A DNA stretch of 6,801 bases, taken from an uncultured Clostridiaceae bacterium. Its GTDB lineage: Bacteria > Bacillota > Clostridia > Clostridiales > Oxobacteraceae. Below the pieces are notes generated by a model, which did no database searches, was not told the DNA's origin, and worked only from the letters and a program-made list of their open reading frames with translations. The DNA is taken from assembly GCA_937900065.1 (NCBI GenBank), contig CALCDS010000352.1, positions 1 to 6,801 on the forward strand. Reading direction: 5' to 3'. Of this stretch, positions 1-6,796 are shown piece after piece. Position numbers and translations under genes: made by a program. Numbering within the stretch: the stretch's first letter is position 1; each line of letters begins with the position of its first letter.

Positions 1-2020
1 ATACATTCATCTCAGGGTCAGTATCTTTGCTTTCAAAAGCATTTATTTCAGATACGCTTTTGTATATTTCATCTAAACTACATCCTAATATTGCCTTCCT
101 TGTCGCTTCTATAACATGTATCGTGCTTACAAGACTTGCCACTTTGACCGGTACTTTAAACTCCTTTTCGATTATCTCGCCAAATGTGGTAAGGGAACCC
201 ATATCTACAAGGAATATATAGCCTGCATCCCTCTTGTATTTGCTCACATGTTTCCTTATGGATGTAAGCACCTCATCCGGTTTTTCAGTCAAAGGCATAT
301 TGATGCCTATGGCAAGATTTGTACCCAAAAGGCTGTTTGCAAACTCGGCCATCGATTCAGCTGTGGAATTGCCATGAGCTATAACAACGACTCCAACACT
401 TCCCATGTTGTTTTTGAGTTTATCGTCATCCAAAACAAAGAAAATAGTCAGAAAACCTGCTTCATCTATTGGCATGCTCATGTCAAATGCGCTTTCAATC
501 ATATGCAGGCATTCCAAGGCCACATTGAATTCTTTTGCATGCTCGATCCTTATTGTCTGAAGCTGTGGGTTTAATATCTTCTTATTCTTTTTGACCCTTT
601 CTATTGCAGATTGTATATGTATTGCCATACCCAGATATACGCTCTGGCTTAACACCTTGTTCAACTTATCTTCGCTATGCCTTACTATCTTCTCGACCAA
701 ATCGATCACAGCAGGTTCAACGACATTGATAAGATTGGACTTGTCAAATTTGTTGTTCACTCCATAAAGGTATCTCGTAAAATAATTTTCTATATCCTGC
801 TCCATTATTCTGCCAAGCTCACTCTCTTTGACTCCTTTGTTTTTCAATTCATTTATCCTAAAGTCTATCATTTCATATATGTTTTCCTGTTCATCATCTT
901 TCTCAAAGTATTGTATTTGCTGCACCTTGTTAAAAACGCAATATCTGCTGTTTATTCCAATCAATTTGTTCCATATCCTGCGGTGGTCCACTTCTTTATA
1001 AAGGCCTTCCCTTATATAATTTGGAAGTTCGGAACTGTTAATGGTTATGGAATCCTTTTTATGGGATAAAAAATCAGCATATGCCTTGGCACATGATAGC
1101 TGTATGTCTGTTTTCAACTGCCCTATATTATTCGGACAATTATAGCTTAAAAACGCTCTCATTGAATTTACCGATACCAATATTTCTCTGTCAAGCCTGA
1201 AAGATTCCTCTCTGAAAAAGTTTGTTATGAGATTAAATCTCTCCTCGATTGTTCTCTCATTTAAGTTAGGCATTCTTATGATCATAGGAATTCTTCGTGT
1301 AAAAGTCTTTAAAAGACTGGAATCCGGATTTTCCGTCGTAGCTGCAATGATGAGAACATTTGCCCTCCTTTCACTCCCTGTCTCGCCGAGCCTTCTGAAT
1401 GTGCCCTTATCCATAAATGTAAAGAACATCTCCTGGCCCTCAGCCGGAAGCCTGTGCACTTCGTCAAGGAACAGTATGCCTCCTTCAGCTCTTTCGATGA
1501 GTCCGGGTTTATCAGTTTCAGCACCGGTATATGCGCCTTTTTTGACGCCGAACAGATGAGCCAAAAGAAGCTGCGGGTTGTTGGAATAGTCAGCGCAATT
1601 AAAAGCAATAAAGGGAGAGTCCTCATCCATTCGGTTCATTTCTATTGCATATTTGTGCATTATGCCCGCAAACATAGTTTTTCCTGTACCGGTTTCCCCG
1701 AGTATCAATGTGTCCATTCCCCTTGGGGGATATAGTATCGCGGCTTTGGCCTGTTCTACTGCAGTCGTAAGGCTTTTGTTCTCCTTAAGCAGCTTATCTA
1801 AAGTCGTCAAATTTTCGCCGCATCTGGCATCATCTTTAGGCGTAAAAAGAACGGGCCTTGAACTGCTTTTCTTTACCAGTCCCATTTTGCAAAGCTTGTT
1901 TAAATCGCTGCTCACATTTGCTCTGCTTAGGTCCATTGATTTTGCCAGAGCCATAGCGTCCATACCGCTCTTAGGACATATTTCTTTTAACCTTTTTAAA
2001 ACAGCATCAATTCTTTTCAT
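1..2020 (-). CDS. LevR-family sigma-54-dependent, PTS-regulated transcriptional activator (partial, C-terminus beyond left edge)
   Basis: The minus frame read from ATG at 2020-2018 has no stop down to base 1, giving 673 codons of a protein that continues outside the window. In order I see: an N-terminal winged-helix DNA-binding region (about 1-60); an AAA+ sigma-54 interaction module with Walker A GETGTGKT (108-115), the sigma-54 contact loop GAYTGA (162-167, usually GAFTGA) and Walker B ending in D186-E187; a PRD-type region (about 375-525) with the typical histidine in AIHIQSAIERV (H468); and an EIIA-Man-like domain (from about 541) with the phosphorylatable-type histidine in VIAHG (H549). 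This order is that of Bacillus LevR, where the PTS phosphorylates the PRD and EIIA histidines to tune activation of a fructose/mannose-class PTS operon. A second PRD expected in LevR would lie off the window. The target operon is not visible. The family call is firm; the sugar is unknown. Confidence 0.93.
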   Translation of the reverse strand, partial: MKRIDAVLKRLKEICPKSGMDAMALAKSMDLSRANVSSDLNKLCKMGLVKKSSSRPVLFTPKDDARCGENLTTLDKLLKENKSLTTAVEQAKAAILYPPRGMDTLILGETGTGKTMFAGIMHKYAIEMNRMDEDSPFIAFNCADYSNNPQLLLAHLFGVKKGAYTGAETDKPGLIERAEGGILFLDEVHRLPAEGQEMFFTFMDKGTFRRLGETGSERRANVLIIAATTENPDSSLLKTFTRRIPMIIRMPNLNERTIEERFNLITNFFREESFRLDREILVSVNSMRAFLSYNCPNNIGQLKTDIQLSCAKAYADFLSHKKDSITINSSELPNYIREGLYKEVDHRRIWNKLIGINSRYCVFNKVQQIQYFEKDDEQENIYEMIDFRINELKNKGVKESELGRIMEQDIENYFTRYLYGVNNKFDKSNLINVVEPAVIDLVEKIVRHSEDKLNKVLSQSVYLGMAIHIQSAIERVKKNKKILNPQLQTIRIEHAKEFNVALECLHMIESAFDMSMPIDEAGFLTIFFVLDDDKLKNNMGSVGVVVIAHGNSTAESMAEFANSLLGTNLAIGINMPLTEKPDEVLTSIRKHVSKYKRDAGYIFLVDMGSLTTFGEIIEKEFKVPVKVASLVSTIHVIEATRKAILGCSLDEIYKSVSEINAFESKDTDPEMNV

Positions 2021-2027
2021 GCTATCA

Positions 2028-2032
2028 CTCCC
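2028..2032 (-). promoter_or_regulatory. Ribosome binding site of the LevR-like activator
   Basis: On the minus strand GGGAG lies 7 nt before the ATG at 2020-2018. This decides the start: another in-frame ATG exists 11 codons upstream (2053-2051), but it has no Shine-Dalgarno sequence at a usable distance and would only add a short polar tail before the winged helix. Confidence 0.7.
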
Positions 2033-2246
2033 GCACTTTTTTCCATTTTCCATTGTGTGAATTCTACATAATTATTCCAATTCCTTTTATGACATATCTT
2101 CAAGTAAGTATTTTGTTCCATAAACGCACGGATTTACCAAGCCTTTGTTTTAATAATCGGTATATCTGCAAATGACAATATGATTTAACCTGATGATGAA
2201 TATTTTTATCAAAGGAGCAAATTATACATATATCAATATGAATAGC

Positions 2247-2250
2247 GGGG
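2247..2250 (+). promoter_or_regulatory. Weak ribosome binding site of the oxidoreductase gene
   Basis: GGGG lies 7 nt before the ATG at 2258. It is a poor Shine-Dalgarno match, but the start is forced: the same frame has a TAG stop at 2243-2245 and ATG 2258 is the first start codon after it. The better AAAGGAG at 2211-2217 is 40 nt upstream, too far to serve this ATG directly. Confidence 0.45.
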
Positions 2251-2257
2251 CGATATT

Positions 2258-3805
2258 ATGGATACGAAAAATATATTAAAATGCAAGCCTTTAACCGAAT
2301 CTCCTGAGTCTTACTGGATAGATTCTACATCTTCAAAAACCTACCCTCCCCTTGCAGAAGACATAAACGTCGATGTTGCAATCATAGGAGGAGGAATAGC
2401 AGGCATAACGACGGGTTATCTTCTCAAAAAACAAGGTCTAAGAGTCGCAATAATCGAGGCAAGCCGTATACTTCACGGAACAACAGGCCACACGACCGCC
2501 AAGATAACTTCTCAGCATGGTCTTATATATAACAAGATCAAAAAAAGTCTTGGCCATGATATGGCAAAGCAATACGCGGATGCCAACGAAAGCGCAATAA
2601 AGTTCATAGAAAATACAATAAACGAGAACAAAATAGACTGTGATTTTGAAATGCAAGCTTCCTATATATATACCAAAGATGAAAAATACGCTAAAAAGAT
2701 ACAGGACGAGGTTGAAACAGCATCCGAACTTGGAATAAATGCATCTTACCTTGAAAGCATTCCTCTGCCTTTTTCAATCTTATCCGCTGTAAAGTTTGAC
2801 AATCAGGCCCAGTTCCACCCTCTAAAATACCTTTTCTCACTGTCTCAACAAATACCTGATGACAAATCCTATATCTTTGAAAACACCAGGGCAATAGATA
2901 TCAAGAGGGGAACAAAGCTGTCTGTAATAGCTGAAAACGGAAGCAAAGTAAATGCGGATTCAGTTGTCATAGCCTCCCACTATCCCTTTTATAATATGGA
3001 AGGATTTTATTTTGCAAGAATGTATCCTGAAAGATCTTATGTGCTGGGGATAAAGATAAATGAAAAATATCCGGGCGGCATGTATATTTCAGCTGAAGAT
3101 CCGACCCGCTCTCTGCGCTCTCAAAAAATAAACGGTAGCGAAATGATATTGCTCTCAGGCGAGCATCATAAAACCGGGCAAGGGCCGAGCACAATGAGGC
3201 ATTATGAAGATCTCAGGGATTTTGCATGCACTACTTTCAATGTTGAAGACATATTGTACAGATGGTCCACACAGGACTGCATGACCTTGGACGGTATACC
3301 ATATTCCGGCCATTATAAATCAAGCACCCCAAACATATATGTGGCAACCGGTTTTGGAAAATGGGGGATGACAAACAGCACTGCATCTGCGCTTATAATC
3401 AGGGATTTGATAACCAAAGGGGAAAGCGAGTACATGGATGTTTACAGCCCATCGAGAACCAGTATCGCTGCTTCTGCCAAAAATTTTGTTGTTGAAAATG
3501 CAAATGTGGCAAAACAATTGATTTCCGGGAAGCTTGAAACACCGCAGGATGATGTTGAGATAAAACCTGATGAAGCAAAAGTGATAACCGCAAACGGCAA
3601 AAAAACAGGAGCTTACAGAGATAAAGAGGGAATACTCCATCTTTGCGATACGACATGCACCCATATGGGCTGTGAGTTGAAATGGAATGACGCAGAGGAA
3701 ACCTGGGATTGCCCATGTCACGGCTCAAGGTTCACAATTGATGGGAAAATAGTTGAAGGCCCTGCATTAAAACCCATCAAAAATGAAATTAGAAGCCAAA
3801 ACTAG
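2258..3805 (+). CDS. FAD-dependent oxidoreductase with C-terminal Rieske [2Fe-2S] domain (YhfW-like)
   Basis: This 515-residue soluble protein has two parts. The N-terminal part is a DadA/glycine-oxidase-type FAD domain: the dinucleotide-binding fold is at 39-67 with G44-x-G46-xx-G49 in AIIGGGIAGI and an acidic residue E67 at the end of the second strand to hold the ribose; TTGHTTAKITSQHG (75-88) matches this subfamily. The C-terminal part (about 420-515) is a Rieske domain: C467 and H469 in CTHMGC and C485 and H488 in CPCHGS should bind the 2Fe-2S cluster. C472 and C487 are placed like the disulfide pair of cytochrome bc-type Rieske proteins. The length is close to that of B. subtilis YhfW. 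The fusion suggests electrons pass between FAD and the cluster; substrate and partner are unknown to me. There is no signal peptide or membrane segment, so it is presumably cytoplasmic. Acylphosphatase follows 65 bp downstream. Confidence 0.92.
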   Translation: MDTKNILKCKPLTESPESYWIDSTSSKTYPPLAEDINVDVAIIGGGIAGITTGYLLKKQGLRVAIIEASRILHGTTGHTTAKITSQHGLIYNKIKKSLGHDMAKQYADANESAIKFIENTINENKIDCDFEMQASYIYTKDEKYAKKIQDEVETASELGINASYLESIPLPFSILSAVKFDNQAQFHPLKYLFSLSQQIPDDKSYIFENTRAIDIKRGTKLSVIAENGSKVNADSVVIASHYPFYNMEGFYFARMYPERSYVLGIKINEKYPGGMYISAEDPTRSLRSQKINGSEMILLSGEHHKTGQGPSTMRHYEDLRDFACTTFNVEDILYRWSTQDCMTLDGIPYSGHYKSSTPNIYVATGFGKWGMTNSTASALIIRDLITKGESEYMDVYSPSRTSIAASAKNFVVENANVAKQLISGKLETPQDDVEIKPDEAKVITANGKKTGAYRDKEGILHLCDTTCTHMGCELKWNDAEETWDCPCHGSRFTIDGKIVEGPALKPIKNEIRSQN

Positions 3806-3807
3806 TA

Positions 3808-3836
3808 TTCACCTGCCAGGTTAAAGAGTGTAAAAT
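3808..3836 (+). promoter_or_regulatory. Possible sigma-A promoter for the acylphosphatase gene
   Basis: TTCACC (3808-3813, 4 of 6 against TTGACA) and TAAAAT (3831-3836, 5 of 6 against TATAAT) are separated by exactly 17 bp. It starts just after the oxidoreductase stop, so transcription would begin near 3843, leaving a leader of about 28 nt. No terminator is evident between the two genes, so readthrough from the upstream gene is also likely. Confidence 0.4.
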
Positions 3837-3853
3837 ATATCTGTGTACACTGC

Positions 3854-3860
3854 GAGGAGG
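3854..3860 (+). promoter_or_regulatory. Strong ribosome binding site deciding the GTG start of acylphosphatase
   Basis: GAGGAGG lies 10 nt before GTG 3871. No ATG or TTG in this frame lies between them, and translation from the GTG begins just before the conserved first beta strand of acylphosphatase, so the GTG start is well supported. Confidence 0.8.
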
Positions 3861-3870
3861 TAATTTTGAA

Positions 3871-4143
3871 GTGAACAGATATCATATTATAGTGTCGGGA
3901 ATGGTACAGGGAGTAGGATTTAGATATTTTGTATATTATAATGCTTCATCCTTTAACCTGACAGGCTGGGTCAGAAACTGCTATGACGGTTCAGTTGAAA
4001 TTGAAGTGCAAGGTTTAAAAGAAGATATATCGGCTTTCATCAAACTTATTAAGGAAGGAAATGGTTTCGCTTCAATTGATAATGTTTCATTTAAGGAAAT
4101 AAAAATCTGCGACAGTGAAAAGCGTTTTAGGATTGTTGGATGA
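3871..4143 (+). CDS. acyP: Acylphosphatase
   Basis: This is a 90-residue, full-length small cytoplasmic enzyme that hydrolyses the carboxyl-phosphate bond of acylphosphates such as acetyl phosphate or 1,3-bisphosphoglycerate. The first signature is VSGMVQGVGFRYF (8-20), with R18 as the phosphate-binding arginine. The second is GWVRNCYDGSVE (32-43), with N36 as the catalytic asparagine that positions water. Both key residues are present and the length is normal for the family, so it should be active. It uses a GTG start. It follows the FAD/Rieske gene on the same strand at 65 bp and may be partly co-transcribed with it; I see no biochemical link between the two. A GC-rich hairpin downstream may end the transcript. 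Confidence 0.95.
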   Translation: MNRYHIIVSGMVQGVGFRYFVYYNASSFNLTGWVRNCYDGSVEIEVQGLKEDISAFIKLIKEGNGFASIDNVSFKEIKICDSEKRFRIVG

Positions 4144-4176
4144 ACTGCAGATATTGCTTTTCAAAAGTGCAACTCT

Positions 4177-4200
4177 AGCGGGGGCTCGTCTCCCCCCTTT
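4177..4200 (+). terminator. Terminator-like GC hairpin after acylphosphatase
   Basis: GGGGG (4180-4184) can pair with CCCCC (within 4192-4197) around a 7-8 nt loop, with extra weak pairing of AG to TT outside one mismatch, followed by only three T residues and then GAT. The stem is strong but short and the T tract is poor, so it may be an inefficient intrinsic terminator or part of another RNA structure. It lies 36 bp after the acylphosphatase stop codon. Confidence 0.4.
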
Positions 4201-4240
4201 GATCTCAGGCTACAACGCTGCAATATAACATTCTCTACAA

Positions 4241-4288
4241 CTTATCAAACTTATATCATTTTTTTATATGGACTTTAGCGCTTATCAA
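4241..4288. repeat. Short direct repeat CTTATCAA, two copies 40 bp apart
   Basis: CTTATCAA occurs at 4241-4248 and again at 4281-4288, start to start exactly 40 bp, close to four helical turns. It lies about 100-150 bp upstream of the candidate ClpE promoter. The related TTATCAAA also occurs at 2206-2213 upstream of the oxidoreductase gene. In AT-rich DNA an 8-bp match can be chance. Confidence 0.3.
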
Positions 4289-4388
4289 TATGCTGTGAAC
4301 GCCATACTGCTTGTTTTAATATTTTTATCAGTTCCGATCAATTTTACCATATAAGGCATAAAAGTTAATAGAATAATAGAAATTTGTA

Positions 4389-4397
4389 TGTTATACT
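4389..4397 (+). promoter_or_regulatory. Extended -10 promoter for the ClpE-like gene
   Basis: TGTTATACT is an extended -10 element: TG, one base, then TATACT (5 of 6 against TATAAT) at 4392-4397. The -35 position at 17 bp spacing reads TAGAAT, only 3 of 6, which is tolerable for extended -10 promoters. Transcription would start near 4404. The 10-bp perfect palindrome TACTATAGTA (4394-4403) overlaps the -10 and could be a binding site or chance in AT-rich DNA. Confidence 0.4.
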
Positions 4398-4501
4398 ATA
4401 GTAATAAATTGTTTGAGCACACCAACCAGCTATTTTAATTCTTATAAGTTCAGGAAGGTGTCCATTCAATATTAAGCTTTACAGACCATATATTATAACA
4501 T

Positions 4502-4505
4502 GGAG
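4502..4505 (+). promoter_or_regulatory. Ribosome binding site of the ClpE-like gene
   Basis: GGAG lies 8 nt before ATG 4514. This start places the first zinc-finger cysteine at residue 4, as in ClpE and McsA proteins. A 5-codon reading frame from ATG 4500 ends in a TGA overlapping the gene's ATG, but it has no ribosome binding site of its own. Confidence 0.7.
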
Positions 4506-4513
4506 ATGATGTT

Positions 4514-6796
4514 ATGAAACTATGTTCTATTTGTAAAAAGAATGTAGCAACTATATATACAGCCAAAGTAGAAAACGGGAAGACGGAAATGATAGGACTA
4601 TGTCTGGAATGTGCTAAAAAGCTTGGCATCCCTGTTGTGGACCAACTCATGCAGCAGGCTGGCATAACCCCTGAGGCATTTGAAAATATAACGGAGCAGA
4701 TGAACAATATACTCCAGGATGCGAACCCGGAAGATTTAAACAATAATAATTTTTTAATGAGCCTGATGAATGAACAGGGTTCAGATGCCAAAGACTCTCA
4801 GGATGATGACGCAATCGAATTGAAAAATCAAGAGCATGATTCAGTCGTAAAGGAACATCCTGACACCAAGTCTAAAAAGTCAACCTCCAGGCCCAAGAAG
4901 AAATATCTTGACACATATGGAATAAACCTTACTGATAAAGCTGAACAGGGTAAGGTTGACAGAGTAATAGGAAGAAATCGCGAGATCGACAGGGTGATAC
5001 AGATATTGAACCGCAGGACTAAAAACAACCCGGTGCTGATCGGCGAGCCGGGAGTCGGCAAGACCGCAATAGCTGAAGGACTTGCCGTCAGAGTCGCTGA
5101 AAAACAAGTCCCTGCAAAGCTTTATAATGTTGAAATATATTTGCTTGATTTAACTTCCGTGGTGGCAGGCACCCAGTTCAGGGGCCAGTTTGAAGGTCGC
5201 ATGAAAGCAATAATAGAAGAGGCCAAGAGATTCGGAAACATAATACTTGTAATCGATGAACTTCACAATATCATTGGAGCAGGAGACGCACAGGGGGGAG
5301 CCCTAAACGCTGCGAATATATTGAAGCCGGCACTGGCCAGGGGCGAAATACAGGTGATAGGTGCAACCACCATTGAAGAATACAGGAAATACATTGAAAA
5401 GGATTCAGCCCTTGAAAGAAGGTTCCAGCCTGTCATGGTCGATGAACCGTCAGTGGAAGATACGATCGAGATATTAAAAGGTATAAAGGGTTATTACGAA
5501 GATTACCATAATGTAAAGATATCAGACGAGATAATCGAATCCGCAGTAAAGCTTTCAGAAAGGTATATAACCGACAGATACCTTCCTGACAAAGCCATAG
5601 ACGTCATCGATGAAGCAAGCTCAAGAGCAAATCTGAAAAACCAGGGTTTGGTTGAATTAAAAGCCCTTAGAGAAGAGCTTCAAAATGTTCAGAGCAAGAT
5701 GCAGGAGGCTGCAAACAGCACTGATTATGAAAAAGCGGCCGAGTATAAAGCTGATGAATGCAAGATACAGCAGGATATAAGCAAGCTTGAAAAGGAATGC
5801 GGCGAGGTAAGCTTGACACTTGAAGATGTGGCATCAGTCATAGAAGCTTGGACCAAGATACCGATCCACAGCATCACGGAAGAAGAAAGCGACAAGCTTC
5901 TAAACCTTGAGAAAAGGCTCCACAAAAGAGTTATAGGACAGGATGATGCCATAACCGCAGTGTCGAGGGCCATCAGGAGAAACCGCCTGGGATTTAGAAA
6001 GAAGAAGAAACCTTCTTCATTCATATTCGTAGGACCGACAGGCGTAGGAAAAACCGAACTTGTAAAAGCTCTATCATGTGAACTTTTCGGAAGTGAAGAT
6101 GCCTTAATAAGAATCGATATGTCCGAATACATGGAAAAGCACACTGTATCCAAATTAATAGGCGCTCCTCCGGGATATGTTGGTTATGAAGAGGGCGGAC
6201 AGCTTACTGAAAAGGTAAGGAGAAGACCGTATTCCGTAATATTGTTTGATGAAATTGAAAAAGCCCATCCCGATGTTTTCAATATGCTGCTTCAGATACT
6301 TGAAGACGGCAGGCTGACCGACAGCCAGGGCAGAACTGTATATTTTGACAACACGGTAATCGTTATGACTTCAAACGCTGGAAACAATTTCAAAGCTCCA
6401 AGCATAGGATTTACACAAAACGGATATAAAGCTTTAAATGATTATGCCATGGAATCTCTTAAAGAGATATTCAGGCCTGAATTTCTGAACCGTGTCGATG
6501 ATATAATAGTATTCAATCCTTTGACAAAACCTGAACTCTATCAGATAATCGACCTTATGCTCAAAGAGGTTTCGGATGAGCTTAGAGATAGAAAGATGAC
6601 TATGGAAGTATCACAGGATGTAAAAGACTTCATATTAAAAGAAGGATATGACGAAAAATATGGAGCCCGGCCATTGAGGCGCACGATCCAAAAATATATA
6701 GAAGATGAAATAACCGAGCAGTACCTGCTCAAAAATATAAAAGAAGGTTCACATATATATGTTGAACTTGAAGACGGAAAAGTTGTTGTAAGATAA
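4514..6796 (+). CDS. clpE: ClpE-like Hsp100 unfoldase, ATPase subunit of a Clp protease
   Basis: A complete 760-residue ATP-driven unfoldase expected to form hexamers and feed proteins to ClpP. An N-terminal C4 zinc finger (C4, C7, C30, C33) replaces the double Clp-N domain of ClpC. A polar, Asn/Asp/Lys-rich linker (about 65-133) follows. AAA+ 1 has Walker A GEPGVGKT (177-184), pore loop AGTQFRG (F222), Walker B D248-E249 and arginines R302-R303. A UVR-like helical middle region spans about 381-430. AAA+ 2 has Walker A GPTGVGKT (507-514), pore loop GYVGY (554-558), Walker B D579-E580, arginine finger R660 and sensor-2 GARPLRR (717-723). IGF at 631-633 is the ClpP-docking tripeptide. All ATPase residues are intact. 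It is slightly longer than B. subtilis ClpE (about 700), mainly through the linker. In Bacillus, ClpE is heat-induced and repressed by CtsR; here no ctsR, mcsA or mcsB is adjacent and no CtsR box is seen, so control may differ. A divergent ClpC lacking Clp-N is the alternative name. Confidence 0.93.
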   Translation: MKLCSICKKNVATIYTAKVENGKTEMIGLCLECAKKLGIPVVDQLMQQAGITPEAFENITEQMNNILQDANPEDLNNNNFLMSLMNEQGSDAKDSQDDDAIELKNQEHDSVVKEHPDTKSKKSTSRPKKKYLDTYGINLTDKAEQGKVDRVIGRNREIDRVIQILNRRTKNNPVLIGEPGVGKTAIAEGLAVRVAEKQVPAKLYNVEIYLLDLTSVVAGTQFRGQFEGRMKAIIEEAKRFGNIILVIDELHNIIGAGDAQGGALNAANILKPALARGEIQVIGATTIEEYRKYIEKDSALERRFQPVMVDEPSVEDTIEILKGIKGYYEDYHNVKISDEIIESAVKLSERYITDRYLPDKAIDVIDEASSRANLKNQGLVELKALREELQNVQSKMQEAANSTDYEKAAEYKADECKIQQDISKLEKECGEVSLTLEDVASVIEAWTKIPIHSITEEESDKLLNLEKRLHKRVIGQDDAITAVSRAIRRNRLGFRKKKKPSSFIFVGPTGVGKTELVKALSCELFGSEDALIRIDMSEYMEKHTVSKLIGAPPGYVGYEEGGQLTEKVRRRPYSVILFDEIEKAHPDVFNMLLQILEDGRLTDSQGRTVYFDNTVIVMTSNAGNNFKAPSIGFTQNGYKALNDYAMESLKEIFRPEFLNRVDDIIVFNPLTKPELYQIIDLMLKEVSDELRDRKMTMEVSQDVKDFILKEGYDEKYGARPLRRTIQKYIEDEITEQYLLKNIKEGSHIYVELEDGKVVVR

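Larger units (their letters stand above)
2021..2257. other. Divergent intergenic region between the activator and the FAD/Rieske oxidoreductase genes
   Basis: These 237 bp separate two divergently transcribed genes and must hold both promoters. It is AT-rich and without a believable gene. I see no strong sigma-A promoter in either direction; weak plus-strand options are TTTAAC (2184-2189) with TATCAA (2207-2212) at 17 bp spacing, and an ATGACA at 2172-2177 with no good -10. I see no GG-N10-GC sigma-54 promoter here, so the activator does not obviously control the divergent gene. An AAAGGAG at 2211-2217 looks like a ribosome binding site but has no usable start codon behind it. Confidence 0.5.
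4144..4513. other. 370-bp intergenic region before the ClpE-like gene
   Basis: No believable coding region is seen on either strand. The left part (4144-4230) is GC-richer and can form RNA hairpins, including the terminator-like stem. The middle (4231-4388) is strongly AT-rich and holds the direct repeat CTTATCAA at 4241-4248 and 4281-4288. The right part holds an extended -10 promoter and a leader of about 110 nt. I searched by eye for CtsR heptads (GGTCAAA-type tandem) and a CIRCE inverted repeat and found neither. Confidence 0.6.

Noticed and set aside
1086..1101. Sigma-54 promoter look-alike TTGGCAC followed by GC
   Set aside because: The GG to GC spacing is 9 instead of the required 10 bases, and it lies inside the activator's coding region on the opposite strand.
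2018..2053. Alternative in-frame start of the activator at ATG 2053-2051
   Set aside because: No ribosome binding site at a usable distance, while ATG 2020-2018 has GGGAG at 7 nt.
27..2060. Several plus-strand open frames of 90-150 codons in the left 2 kb, and a minus-strand frame at 1309-1626
   Set aside because: They lie opposite or within the continuous LevR-like frame, which has clear domain motifs throughout; none has a recognisable domain or a good ribosome binding site.
3843..3850. Perfect palindrome GTGTACAC before the acylphosphatase RBS
   Set aside because: Only 8 bp, a single copy, and near the predicted transcription start; not distinguishable from chance.
4441..4448. Palindrome CTTATAAG in the ClpE leader
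   Set aside because: Eight AT-rich bases with no loop or flanking symmetry; expected by chance in this composition.
4500..4517. Five-codon leader frame (MEMML) overlapping the ClpE-like start
   Set aside because: No ribosome binding site before ATG 4500; the GGAG inside it serves the main ATG.
2438..6732. Minus-strand open frames opposite the oxidoreductase and ClpE-like genes
   Set aside because: Shadow frames of strongly conserved plus-strand genes, with no motif of their own.
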